In this document: positions 13,301-34,715 of the stretch, one piece after another | Numbering within the stretch: position 1 is the first letter of the stretch | How the letters are laid out: each line of letters begins with the position of its first letter | Assembly: GCA_943735955.1 (NCBI GenBank) | Contig: OX030959.1 | Span: 7,653,732 to 7,717,731 of the forward strand | Reading direction: 5' to 3' | DNA: 64,000 bases | DNA from: Piscicola geometra | Lineage: Eukaryota > Annelida > Clitellata > Hirudinida > Piscicolidae | Notes under the pieces: model-generated | Told to the model about the DNA's origin: nothing | Seen by the model: only the letters and a program-made list of their open reading frames with translations | Database searches by the model: none | Position numbers and translations under genes: made by a program

Positions 13301-13342
13301 ATAGGTTCATCTGTGTTTTCATCATTATCATCACCATCAGTC

Positions 13343-13392
<50 letters not shown>

Positions 13393-13716
13393 GTCGTCGT
13401 CATGAACACCACTGTCGCCTTGCACTGCTTGCACATCATTAGCACCACCAGTTACATAAATCCCACCAATTCTCTTCTTCTTGTGTTTTTTTGACTCCAG
13501 ACCAGCCACACCACCATCACCCCTTCCCTTCAGCACACCCACCGCAACATTCTCCTTATCCCCCTCCCTCAATTCATCCCTCTTCAACTCATCATTATCA
13601 TCACCACCCTCTGGAGAACCACAACACCCTTTAAAGTCAACCCCATCTTCTCTCTTTCCACTCCTTCCTCCCTCCACCAAGCACTCTTCCTCCAATCGAT
13701 CCACCCTTCTTTCCAT
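2858..13716 (-). CDS. ASPM: Abnormal spindle / ASPM orthologue, at least 11 exons
   Basis: This is a spindle-pole and microtubule minus-end protein. Minus-strand exons: 13716-12809 (start uncertain), 12543-10487, 10323-10138, 9990-9772, 9415-9285, 9053-8874 (3' end uncertain), 8691-8559, 8236-8154, 7970-7862, 7733-7342, 7156-2858. Phases agree throughout, giving about 2898 residues. Recognition rests on the tryptophan/asparagine patch VKWMNFLF, the conserved ASPM core (SYQPAWL, HPTKKGLYREG, FLDQ...SDPCLF), first calponin-homology region (LLTRSWSL, LVEGD...ELLW), second CH domain (LLAWCRVVSC, FRDGRVFCYVLHHY) and LGGVPCIL after it. IQ-like motifs are few: LQRWWRRL just after the core, then LVQAVVRGWMSRRK near residue 2760 and VVQKWWRGLKR near 2840. 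Between them lie about 1250 residues of Asp/Glu/Ser/Arg-rich low complexity. The N-terminal ASH domain was not found, so upstream exons may be missing. Confidence 0.92.
3535..3795 (-). repeat. Coding minisatellite in ASPM (VHGDLHGG repeats)
   Basis: Within the last ASPM exon a minisatellite built from CACCATGCAAATCCCCATGC-like units encodes tandem VHGDVHGDLHGG motifs near residues 2588-2672. The repeat keeps frame with the ORF and ends just before the C-terminal IQ region. The same DNA read on the plus strand gives Met/Thr/Pro-rich frames that I regard as shadows. Confidence 0.85.
4250..4335 (-). repeat. GAT trinucleotide run coding poly-Asp in ASPM
   Basis: A nearly pure (ATC)n/(GAT)n run encodes about 25 consecutive Asp residues in the last ASPM exon. 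A second coding (ATC)n run is at about 13335-13395 in the first predicted exon. Similar (ATC)n runs occur in introns all over this window, so expansion of this motif is a genome-wide habit here. Confidence 0.9.
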
Positions 13717-14662
13717 CTGGATAAGTATGCATGCAGGATCATTTTTAATGCACGCACCAGTGCTTTAATACAACATGTAGAAAACCAACAACAACAACAA
13801 AAAGAAAACAACAAGAACAGCAACAGCAAGAAGGAGTAACCTGCGTAGTTGCAGGTTGATATTCTGATTTACCTATGTTTAAATTGTGAGATTAAAGCGA
13901 TGACAATCCCACATGTGTTTGGAAAATCCGATAAGACAAAATCATATAGATTCTATGATAGAAGTTATTAAAAAATAGGAAATAAATTCACATATATACA
14001 ACGAATAATCTGCCCAGCTTTTTTTTACAAGATGTTCACGTTGTTTGAGTGATGTTGAATTATTTAATCTTTCATCCTATGTTGTTTGAGAGGTTTCAAT
14101 AATTAGGGTTTCATTTCTTTTATTTGGTAAAACAACTTTTATATTGTATACATTTAGTTTAATGTTTCTATGGCAGCTACAAGTAATGTGCTCAAAATAT
14201 GTATTTTACTAAATAGTTTTGAATTTGTTTAAATGTTTAAAACTAAAAATACCCAAAAAAATTTCTGGCTTGTCATAATCTTTTTCTTTAATTAGAACGG
14301 TTCAGGGCTTTTTTAATTAAATCTGTAAAAACTTGGTATTCGCGTCTTTTGCTATCAAACTTTAAACAAACATTGAAAAAATGAAATCATTAAAAAACAC
14401 TAGTGGCCCTCATTTTCAAGCTGCATTAAAAACAAGAAACCTTCTGGCGCCTTTCTGGAAGACGCTGTTCCAGAAAGACTCCAATCTCTATTTGTAAGAA
14501 AAAATTATTAACTAGAATGAATAAAAATATACTCATTTGAATTTTAATAAATAATTTAATTAAAAAGATGAATAAAAACGATAAAATTTTTAAAGTAGTT
14601 TAACTTTTAAACTGATTACGATACCGAAACCATATGCTTGTTTAAAAAATTACTCTGTGTTC
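13717..14662. other. Intergenic region between divergent ASPM and HSPA13
   Basis: About 950 bp of AT-rich sequence separates the ASPM model (minus) from the HSPA13 ATG (plus). It contains no convincing ORF. As the two genes diverge, a shared or bidirectional promoter is likely to lie here, unless further ASPM 5' exons occupy part of it. Confidence 0.5.
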
Positions 14663-20717
<6,055 letters not shown>

Positions 20718-21420
20718 ATGGGGAAGGGAAGGGAGGGGGAGGGTGAATATTGGAAAATGAGGGGGTGGAGTATAGTAGTGAAGGAAGGGAGTGCAAGAAA
20801 GAAAGGTGGCCAAATGAAAGAAGTGACTGGAGAGGAGACAGAAATACATGAAAGGAGAAACAATTGGACATATAAGGAAAGAAGGAGTATTAATCTTCAC
20901 AAAAGGGAATGTTTTTAGTTGCCAATCGAACCACCACAACCATGCCAATTCCATTTAAACTATCTCACAACACCAATTTACTGCATGCCCGTGGATAGCT
21001 TATTCAATTTTTAGGAAATTTGAAAAAAAATGTTCAATGAACACTAAGCTGTTTACTGCAGTTAGGAACACTTTTTATAGCCGTTTTTTAATAATACAAT
21101 CGCCAAAGCAGTCCATTGTTGTCTTTTTCGGGTAAGGGACAAATTAGAGCTTGGACAAAAAGCCATTAACAAAAAGATACCTTCGAAGAAATTTAAATTC
21201 TTTCTTTTCAACTTTATATTGCTCAAAATTTAAGCATCATGAATAATATCGAAACTTAATAATTTATATTGATGAAAACTTTTTAGAAAGACTTTAATCA
21301 CGAGTAAAAGGGTCAATTTAGTCTCTCAAGTTTCGATTAACTACAGAGGCAAGTCATTAAATATTTAAATAAGGTGGAAGAGTTAAGTATCCATAATGGA
21401 CACTTAAGAAGACTGACACT
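20718..21420. other. Intergenic stretch after HSPA13
   Basis: About 700 bp without a supportable gene. It should contain the HSPA13 3' UTR, but I did not find a convincing AATAAA close to the stop codon. Confidence 0.5.
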
Positions 21421-21429
21421 TAAATCTTG

Positions 21430-21860
21430 ATAAAATGGCCTTCAACAACAGCAGCTGAAGACGTCCTTGCAAGTGAATGATTGTGCCGCGTCAAAGAGCA
21501 AAACTCCACGGCATCTCTTACTTGGAGCACAAAACCAACAACTACGTCCATGAGACTACAACAGCACTGGTTACACAACAAGAACCTTTTCTAGCGACTA
21601 TCAAGCGTCGAAAGTTTACTTGGCTTGGCCACGTGGTCAGACACGATTCACGGTCCAAGACGGTGCTACAGAGCACCCTACAAGGAAGTCGTCGTCAAGG
21701 CCGTCAGAAAAAGAGCTGGATGGACAACGTGAAAGAGTGGTCGTCTCTTCCCTAGAAGAGTCTTCTCAACGCTGCTTACAACGAAGAAGAATGGCGGATT
21801 ATAGATGCGTTTTCTTTTTTAGTTTACCTCCAACGACTAATTCAGTAAAGGGTATGATGA
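21430..21860 (+). mobile_element. Non-LTR retrotransposon ORF2 C-terminal fragment
   Basis: The translation around 21490-21755 contains ISYLEHKTN, KRRKFTWLGHVVRHDS and QGSRRQGRQKKSWMDNVKEW, followed in another frame by LLNAAYNEEEWR. This is the widespread C-terminal tail of LINE reverse transcriptases. The frame is broken after SSLP, and no reverse-transcriptase core or endonuclease is present, so it is a 5'-truncated dead copy between HSPA13 and RPS15A. I cannot fix the LINE family. Confidence 0.8.
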
Positions 21861-22024
21861 TGGTGATAAGAGAACACAATTTCCCAAGACACTTGGAAAC
21901 TTTTAACAAATATTTTTTCTAAACTTTTCAAAATAAAATAATTTTATTTACTTTTAATAGAATTCTTATAATTAATTTTTTAAAACTATTTTTTAAAACT
22001 CTGTTTAGTCCTTGTGTTTATAGC

Positions 22025-22043
22025 CCTCTTTCTTTTTCCTTTT
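22025..22043 (+). promoter_or_regulatory. Possible 5' TOP tract of RPS15A
   Basis: The 19-base pyrimidine run CCTCTTTCTTTTTCCTTTT followed by GCG lies about 180 bp upstream of the RPS15A start codon. Ribosomal-protein mRNAs of animals start with such a terminal oligopyrimidine tract. The TTTTTAG just before TTCAAGATGG suggests a 5' UTR intron between this tract and the ATG. Both points are inferred. Confidence 0.4.
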
Positions 22044-22221
22044 GCGATTGTTAATATCGGTCGGTGTTTTTTTCATGAATTTAAATCTTGTTCAATCTAT
22101 GAATTAGTTGAACTCAACTCATTACCAAAACTCTCGTTTCAAAATTTCATTTTATTACATTTTTAAATATTTATTTTGTATCTCACTTTTTACCGATTTC
22201 TGTATCACTTTTTAGTTCAAG

Positions 22222-23393
22222 ATGGTTCGTATGAGCGTGTTAGCTGATGCTCTAAAGCTGATTTGCAATGCCGAGAAGAGGGGAAAACGTCAAGTGATGA
22301 TCAGACCATCTTCAAAGGTATTTCAATTTAAGAAATTAGTTATCAAACTTTTCTGGCTTTTGCACTTAAACATTAAATTTTTTTTACAAATTTCTAATAA
22401 TAATTTCGGAAATTGAGTATTTCATTGAATAAGATTTTTTACCCTGTTAAATTGTCACTTTCCCAGGTGATAATAAAGTTCCTGAAGGTGATGATGAAGC
22501 ATGGCTACATCAGTGAGTTCGAAATAATCGACAACCACCGCTCCGGAAAGATCGTCGTCAACCTCAATGGCCGCCTCAACAAGGTTCGTCTGCCAATTGG
22601 ATTCTTTTGCTGCCAACTTCAAAATGTTCTCAGTGTAGACTGCTATCAATTTTTACAAATTTTGCCATGTTTGGTAAAAGTTATGTTTCCTGGTCTTTTC
22701 TCAGTGCAAACCAAAAATATATATTTTATCTGTTCAACAACTACTTCTAAACCTCTTCAGTGCGGAGTGATCAGTCCTCGCTTTGACATAAAGATCAAGA
22801 ACCTCGAGCACTGGACCACCTACCTGATGCCCTCCAGACAGTTCGGGTGAGTCAGTTTCTCGTGTTGTATGCTCCTTGCATTTGTTGCAGGGGTGCTGAA
22901 GATTATACGTTTTATGTACTGAGTGAATCGGTGTGGTCAGACTGAGTATGAATATATCTGTTAATCAAGTTTTCAGGAATTAATCAAAAAGTATTATATT
23001 CAAAACTATCTAGTTCAAATCATTTTATTGGTAGTACCACATATAAAGTTAGTGTTATTTTAAAATTATTGCACTATTCTACTCAATACTTAGTCTCAGT
23101 ATTCTTACTTTTATGAACTTCAAAAATGTGTATTCTTGTAAAACATTCATATTTTACAAAGAAATATAAATTTGTATGCTCATTTTCATGGATACCGCAT
23201 GAAGCAAAATTTTTCTATAAAACAAAATTGTCTGCACCAATTGCACATTACAATATGAAAAACACTCATAATAAATCTATCGATTGCACCACCACACAGC
23301 TTCCTGGTGATGACCACGTCTGGCGGCATCATGGATCACGAGGAGGCGAGGAGGAAACACTTGGGAGGCAAGATCCTTGGCTTCTTCTTTTGA
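22222..23393 (+). CDS. RPS15A: 40S ribosomal protein S15a (uS8), 4 coding exons
   Basis: This is a small-subunit ribosomal protein of the uS8 family that binds 18S rRNA in the platform region. Coding exons are 22222-22317, 22467-22583, 22761-22846 and 23300-23393. All junctions are GT-AG and the total is 393 bp, giving exactly 130 residues, the family length. Diagnostic segments are [84 protein letters not shown] and the invariant C-terminus GGKILGFFF. There is no frameshift or missing conserved block, so this is a functional intron-bearing gene and not a processed copy. AATAAA follows at 23429 and QTRT1 begins about 380 bp downstream on the same strand. Confidence 0.98.
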
Positions 23394-23428
23394 ACAATGT
23401 CATGATGAGTCGCCAACGTTTGCCCGTC

Positions 23429-23434
23429 AATAAA
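23429..23434 (+). terminator. Polyadenylation signal of RPS15A
   Basis: AATAAA lies 36 bp after the stop codon, consistent with the very short 3' UTRs of ribosomal-protein genes. Confidence 0.75.
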
Positions 23435-23812
23435 CTACAAAAATGATTTGTCTTTTGTTTTTTTTTCTGCTACTTTAAAGGTATTCTTCAAGTGTGGTTG
23501 TAGGTTAACTGCACACTGCACACATCGCACTGCAACTGTTGAATGAACATTTTCTTTTGCACATTTCTTTTTTACAGAAAAAACGTTAATTTAGGGTTGG
23601 GGTTTTCAGAAAAATCACATTTTACGAAGAAATTTGAACAACAAATGTGCATTTAACACATGCAGCGTCTTAATGTGTGCAAGAAGGTATTAAATATTGT
23701 AAAAATATGGTTTTAACCAGCAGTGGTTATAAAATAACACAAAGTAGTCCATCCCTGTGATTGCAGCGAAATTCACTTTTAAAATGATTCTTGACATGAA
23801 ACTTCATGAAGC

Positions 23813-28650
<4,838 letters not shown>

Positions 28651-29533
28651 TGGTTGAGGGTGGTGTGGTAACGGAGGGTGGTGGTTGAGGGTGGTGTGAT
28701 GGAGGGTGGTGTGGGGGAGAGTGGTGGTTGAGGTTGGTGTGGTAACAGAGAGTGGTGTTGTGGAAGAAAGTTTTTTCCAAGAGTTGCCATTGTTAAGTGC
28801 GGAATTCTTGAAAGAAGAAGATTTCCAAGTTTTTTTGAGAAATTACAAAACAATCATCAGGAGCAACTCTTTCATTTTTATCATCATCATCATCATCGTC
28901 ATTGTTTTCATTTATAACGGCTAGACCAATTTGTTAGATGCTTTTCCAATCTTCTAATACATTGTTTTGATCGCATTTAATCAACATTTGCATTGATCAT
29001 TTTTCTTTTATTGTACCTCAATGAATTTCATTTCATAACCTTGGGATTAAATTACTACTAAAGAAAATGATCTTCATATATTTATTCAGTGGGAGATTGG
29101 AAATTGGTTTATAGTTTATAGAATTTATTAAATAAATCGAGAAAAAAAATCGTAATGTAGTTTCGATTGTTAACTTTTAATTAAACAATTGTATAAAACG
29201 TTTGAAAAAGTGAAGTGGAATCACTAGAAACATAATATAAAGACTTTTGACATAATTTCTCCATTGATCATTATGTGAAAGGTAACTTGATCGGATTGAA
29301 GAGAACGAGGGCATGAAGGGCTGTCTATGTTAGTTGCTCGTGGAGTTGCTGTGGCGTCTGTCAATGTTGGTGAAATCGTTGTCAAACACCGCAGAAACAG
29401 AAACATTATCGACATTGTCACAACATTTTTCTCAAAATTGTCACTACCATAAATAAAATTTTAATCATCAAACACATCATCATCCTCATAACCTCAAATG
29501 AAGAAGTAGCGTTTTCATCTTCCCACTTCATAG

Positions 29534-29604
29534 CACTCGACTTACGTTCCAGCAAGCCAATGAGAGTGGACCTGGTTGACCTGCTTGGCCGGCTCGCCCT
29601 ATCA
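29534..29604 (+). CDS. Possible orphan coding exon
   Basis: A 71-bp interval is open in one frame, giving LDLRSSKPMRVDLVDLLGRL plus ALS. It has a pyrimidine-rich acceptor (TTCCCACTTCATAG) and a GTGAGT donor. I found no partner exons, and the downstream sequence becomes a minisatellite. It could be a chance combination or a relic of a lost gene. Confidence 0.25.
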
Positions 29605-29689
29605 GTGAGTCTCTTGAACGGATCTAAACGAACAGTGCCCTCGGAAAAGGCTTGAGGACACCTTGTTCAGGAGGGGAAATGTAAGGTGG

Positions 29690-29890
29690 TGATGATGGTG
29701 TAATGGTGGTGATGTTGGAGTAATGGTGGTGATGATGGTGTAATGGTGGTGATGATGGTGTAATGGTGGTGATGTTGGTGTAATGGTGGTGATGTTGGTG
29801 TAATGGTGGTGATGATGGTGTAAGGTGGTGATGTTGGTGTAATGGTGGGGATTTTAGTGAAATGATGGTGGTGGAAGTAAGGGAGAATGG
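29690..29890. repeat. 21-bp GATGGTGTAATGGTGGT minisatellite
   Basis: About nine copies of GGTGATGATGGTGTAATGGT-like units of about 21 bp. Variation between units alternates GATGATGG and GATGTTGG. Confidence 0.9.
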
Positions 29891-30022
29891 TGGTGGAGAA
29901 GGGATTGTGGTTTGAAGTCGGTGGTGTGTGAAAAGTGTTTTTTAAATCTTTTCATAAATTCCTTCTGAAGTGTTTTGAAATGATCACTACTATTCTTCCC
30001 CGTTTAACCTCTCTCCCTCCAT

Positions 30023-33000
30023 TCACCCTATAAAAGTTATCTTTTTCCTATTCATCCACTTCTCCATCTCTCCATCTTCTCTTCCTTCCGCCGGCAAAGC
30101 ACAATCAACATTAGTATCATCGATAATCCATTCATTTTTTTCCGCCAAATGAAAATTGTTTTCCAAATCGTTTCTTTTTATTCGATTGTCAATCTTATTG
30201 CTGTTATAGACTTTTTCAATACTCTGCAGGCTGGCTTGCGCGTTTAGGCTTGTTGATTTATTCACATTGAAAAGTTCGTTTCCGAAGGCATCAGCATCGT
30301 AGTCACCGTAATCATCGCCGTAAAGCCCGCCAGAAAGAGCACCACCACCAGTGAAGTTGAAGCCGATGTGACTTGACCCTTCCCTAAGGAAACCACCACA
30401 ACCCCTGCCTTTATTTTTTAAACCGACCCAACCACTCTCACCATTTAAGGCAGTAACACCACCACTGGTATCACCAACATTACAACCACCACCACTACTA
30501 CTAAGACCACCACCACCACTACTAAAACCACCACCACCACTACTACTAAGACCACCACCACTTTCCCCAAAACTATATTTTACCTCGCCACTATTAAATC
30601 TTTTTTTTGACAATTTACTTTTATTCAACTTCTTTCCAGTATTTGCATGCCAAATTTGAGTGGGAATGTGTTTGGTGAAGTTCTCAGAGACAGAGTCGAT
30701 GTTCTTTTTGATGAAATTTTTTTCTTTTGGTTTTTTAATTTTGCTTTTTCGTTGAAAAAAAGATCTGTTCTTTCTTTTGAAAACTTGAGTCTGCTGTGGG
30801 TGGTGAGGTTTAGGAGGTGGGTTGATGAATGGGTGAGGGACAATGGCTGGGTTAGGGTAATTCTTTGGTGATGAGGGTGGGTAGTTTTTCGACTAGAACG
30901 ATGGGTTGAAGGGATGAGTGTACTAGTGGGTGAAAAAATCGTAGTCAAATAATTCAATCTTTAACACATTAATATGGGAAGAAAGGACACAATAGTAAAT
31001 AATAAATACCTTATATTGTAACGTATAGAAAACAGCAATATATTATTTATAAAATAAATAAAAGTTAATTAAAAATAATTTGATTGATAAGACTTTAATC
31101 ACCCTTGCTTTCTTCGAAGCACTCTGATCGACATCATCCTCATCGCCCTCATTGCAGTTGAGGAGGGCATCATCATCACGACCGAAAGGATCGAACGCAT
31201 AGTTTTGGATGGATCGGAAGAGTAAGGGGTTGTCGGATGCATCACTGAAAAGACGAAGATAAATGGATCGAAATAAAAACTCATTGATTTTTTAAATACT
31301 CATCCATCTATTCATCCCCGCAATCGTTCGCTCTTTACTTTTCTACCCATTCCATCTATTCATCTCCCCCACTTTTCCACTTTACTTTTCCACCCATCCA
31401 TCCATCCACCCACTTTTCCATCTTGTCTTTCTTCTCCCACACGAACAATGGCGAATTTCGCCCGAGTATCGTTTGCAGATTGCTCAGTCGAATCGAATCC
31501 AACAAGGTGATTGTCGTCTTGCCGTTCTAGAAATGGTGAAATCGACGTTTTGGTAAAAAAAATTTAAAATTCGATGGAATTTATGATCGAGTCATTCATT
31601 CATTCATCCATTTGTTCACCTATTCAGTCATTCATCCATCTATTCATCGATCCACACACTTTTTTAGATTTGTTTATTCATCCATTCATCCATCTGCTCT
31701 ACAATTCATCAAAATACAGAAACCATCCACTCACCTTGCCGTCAAGCTTCATATAACCTTTACCATTCTTTTCACCATGGATTTGACCATCTGTTTTCTG
31801 ACCTCCACCACCACCACCACCACTCAAACCACCACCGCCCAGCAAAATGCTCGTCTTTTCGTCCAGCATCGACACGTTTGTGTTCAGCGAACACACGTTT
31901 CCAAATAATGGTTCCACCGACTCAGAACTTGCCTTCGTAGAGGGGATGGCGTGAATTGGATGGAAAAGATAGTGTGGATTGGATGAGAAGGTGGTGGAGA
32001 TGGATTGGATAAAAGATTTTGGGGGTGAATTGGATGAAATTGTGATGTGGATGGCTTAGAATCTAATTGGAATTAGAAAGGGGTGAAGAGAAAGATAAAA
32101 GCTACTATTACTGCCCCTAAAACAAATATTTATTTCTCCAAACCTCCCGAAACCCCCCCCTCCCCCTTCAGAAGTCACTTCTAGATGGTTGCAGTTGAGT
32201 TTGAGTTTATCTGAGGCGGCCATGTTCTGTTGACTTCCTTCATGGTTTCCTAGCACCACGTTCTCGTCGCTGTGGGGTGTTGAGGAGGTGAGAGTGGCCT
32301 GTCTGGATTTTGTATTATGTGATTTCTCACCTGGAATAACACGGGTGGAGAGGCTTTAAGGGTGGAAAATACGACGACGATGTTGATGATGAGGATGATG
32401 ATGATGAGGATGAGGAAGATGATGATGCTGATAATGATTACGTTATGAACTCACCTTGGTACAGAGTCGATGACGGAGAAGTTCACTTTTGGTTTGCCTG
32501 TGGTGGTGATCATGATGTGACGGTGGTGGTTGTAGTTGTGATGGTTGTGACTGTGGTGGTGATAATGATGTGATGGTGGTGGTTGTAGTTGTGATGGTTG
32601 TGACTGTGGTGGTGATAATGATGTGATGGTGGTGGTTGTAGTTGTGATGGTTGTGACTGTGGTGGTGATAATGATGTGACGGTGGTGGTTGTAGTTGTGA
32701 TGGTTGTGACTGTGGTGGTGATCATGATGTGACGGTGGTGGTTGTAGTTGTGATGGTTGTGACTGTGGTGGTGATAATGATGTGATGGTGGTGGTTGTAG
32801 TTGTGATGGTTGTGGCTGTGATGGTGATAGTGGAACATGAGAAGCTCAGATTTATAGGCTTTTCGTTGTAATGATAAAGTGTTGTAATGCTGATGATGAT
32901 AAAAGAGTGAGAGGTATGTTGGTGTTGATGATGATGAAGCAGTGGTGTTGATAATGATGAAGCAGATAATGACAAGAAAAAAAGTTTTCACGTTTTCATT

Positions 33001-34235
33001 ATAATTATTTTTGCAACTTTAATAATAAATAATAATAAAAAAAATAATAATAAATAATAGGTGAAAAAATAATGTGAAAAACAAAAATTTTTTTCAAAAA
33101 AAAAAAAAAACAAACCCAAATTTAGTTTTTTTCTATGGATATTCTTGACTCTGTAGCGGTTCCTTTCTCCCATCTCCTCACTCAGCACTCCAGCCTCCCT
33201 GCCAGCATCTCTGCCACAACCTCCAACAAAGTCACAAAGTACATCGTTACTCAGCGCCTGCAACCTCATCTCACCAGCTCCTTTCCCGTACTCCAAACTT
33301 CCGCCACCAAAGCACAAACCTCCTTCCACCATCAATTTATCTTCGTGCATGACTCTTCTATTATCCTCATCATCATCAGCACCACCATCATCATCATCAT
33401 CATCCCCCATGGAACTATCAATAAACCGTCCATCCATCATAGCTTTTTCGTTTTTTTTAGAAAAATTATATTCGTTATATATTTTGTTTGTATTCTCTGA
33501 ATTTATTGTTTTGCTTTTTTTTGCCATTCTTTTTTTTGTAGTTTTTCTCTTTTTCTTCTTTTTCATAGGTTTTTCGTTTTTATCGATTTTAATTTTTCTA
33601 TTTTTTTCTTCCAATTCACAAAAATTATTTTTTTTTTCTTCACGGCCATAACCACCATTATTTAAAGCAACATCATCACCATAACCCCCGTTCTTAAAGA
33701 AAAAATCATCATCAATACCATCCACCTTGAAGGCATCATCATCATCATAACCATTACCTCTCTTCTCAACCAAATTTCCAGATTTTTTCCCTTGAAAACA
33801 TTCTCCGACATTTCTTCGTTTCAGAACGCCCCCTACCGAACTACTGTTAACATTGCCGCCTTCCGCTCTGTCGCTTGCCTTCGAATATTTCAAATGAATG
33901 TTGAATAAGTGAATAACAAGTTCGAGAGATGTTAGCCTTTTCCATTTTTGAATAACGAAACACTTTTTCAAAAATAATAATTTAAAAATCATTATCATAC
34001 TCACTTTTGAGAGGATAACACCATCATCTTCATCATCATCATCATCATCTCTATCCTCATTTTTTTCAAGAATGAAGATGTTGTTGTTGCTTTTGTTGCG
34101 GTTGTTGTTTGCAGTAACATAACTGAAGCCAAGGGAGGTTGATGTGCCATCAGCTTTTTCATTGTGATCCTTTACAGTAGAAATGGTAGTAAAAGTAGTA
34201 TTTTGATTTACTCTTTTTTTCACTAGTTCAGTCAT
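30023..34235 (-). CDS. Unrecognised low-complexity, probably nuclear protein, 8 exons
   Basis: Minus-strand exons: 34235-34005, 33878-33182, 32497-32455, 32269-32144, 31927-31735, 31526-31414, 31244-31103, 30892-30023. All eight phases join without a stop, giving about 804 residues from the ATG at 34235 (an upstream start is not excluded). Most junctions use GTGAGT-like donors. The N-terminal third has an Asp run, DDDD/DDFFF patches and a strongly basic block (KKKKKRKTTKKRMAKKSK, a likely nuclear localisation signal). The middle has a conserved-looking segment (GKTTITLLDSIRLSNLQTIL, then NPLLFRSIQNYAFDPFGRDD). The C-terminus is Pro/Lys-rich, then a GGGLSSSGGGG low-complexity block, and it ends in a hydrophilic helix. 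I do not recognise the family. The LLDSIRLSN segment vaguely recalls formin FH2 domains, but the flanking exons do not support that. Confidence 0.7.
32510..32825. repeat. 54-bp minisatellite in an intron of the unknown gene
   Basis: Nearly perfect tandem copies of a unit of about 54 bp containing GTGGTTGTAGTTGTGATGGT and GACTGTGGTGGTGATAATGA lie between the second and third exons of the 30023-34235 gene. Confidence 0.93.
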
Positions 34236-34715
34236 TAGTATATTTCTGAGTATCTTGATACGTATTCCTTGAAGTCTTCTCGACTGTTATAGCTTTCTTC
34301 TTTCAGTTGAACTAATTTTAAATGTTCTCTTATTTTGCAAAACTTTTTTGACGATTTTTAGGTTAACCATAAATCAATCTAAACTTTTCTTTGAATTATC
34401 TTACTTTTTTTCTTTTTAGTTGTTTTCAAAATGTTTTTCTGATTTTTCGTCACAAAGAAAACATAACTAAAAGTTGTATTTGAAATCTAAATTGAATTTA
34501 AAATAATACAATTTATTCCAAAGTGGCTAAATACTAAACAAATTTTTTTTTTAAATAAGAAATGGAATAACATGTGGACTATCATTATCAGCAGGAAGGT
34601 GTTATTGCAAAATCACTTTAATGGTGATGACGATGAACTTGGTGATATTCTAATCAAATGGTAATTCTTAGAAAAATTAAAAAAACACATTTTAAAAAAT
34701 ATAATTGATGCGTTG

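Larger units (their letters stand above)
28651..30022. other. Intergenic region after QTRT1
   Basis: This holds the QTRT1 3' UTR, AT-rich sequence, one possible orphan exon (29534-29604) and a minisatellite (29690-29890). Around 29310-29430 a short plus-strand frame (with VARGVAVASVNVGEIVVKHR) looks protein-like, but it has no start, upstream exon or homologue that I recognise. Confidence 0.5.

Noticed and set aside
31414..31526. Formin FH2 domain in the unknown minus-strand gene
   Set aside because: Only LLDSIRLSN-x-x-TIL resembles FH2; neighbouring exons lack any FH2 or FH1 features, so I did not assign the family.
32451..32975. His/Thr-rich minus-strand frame of 174 codons
   Set aside because: It is the 54-bp minisatellite in an intron of the 30023-34235 gene. 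Only the final 43 bp (32497-32455) fit as an exon in phase.
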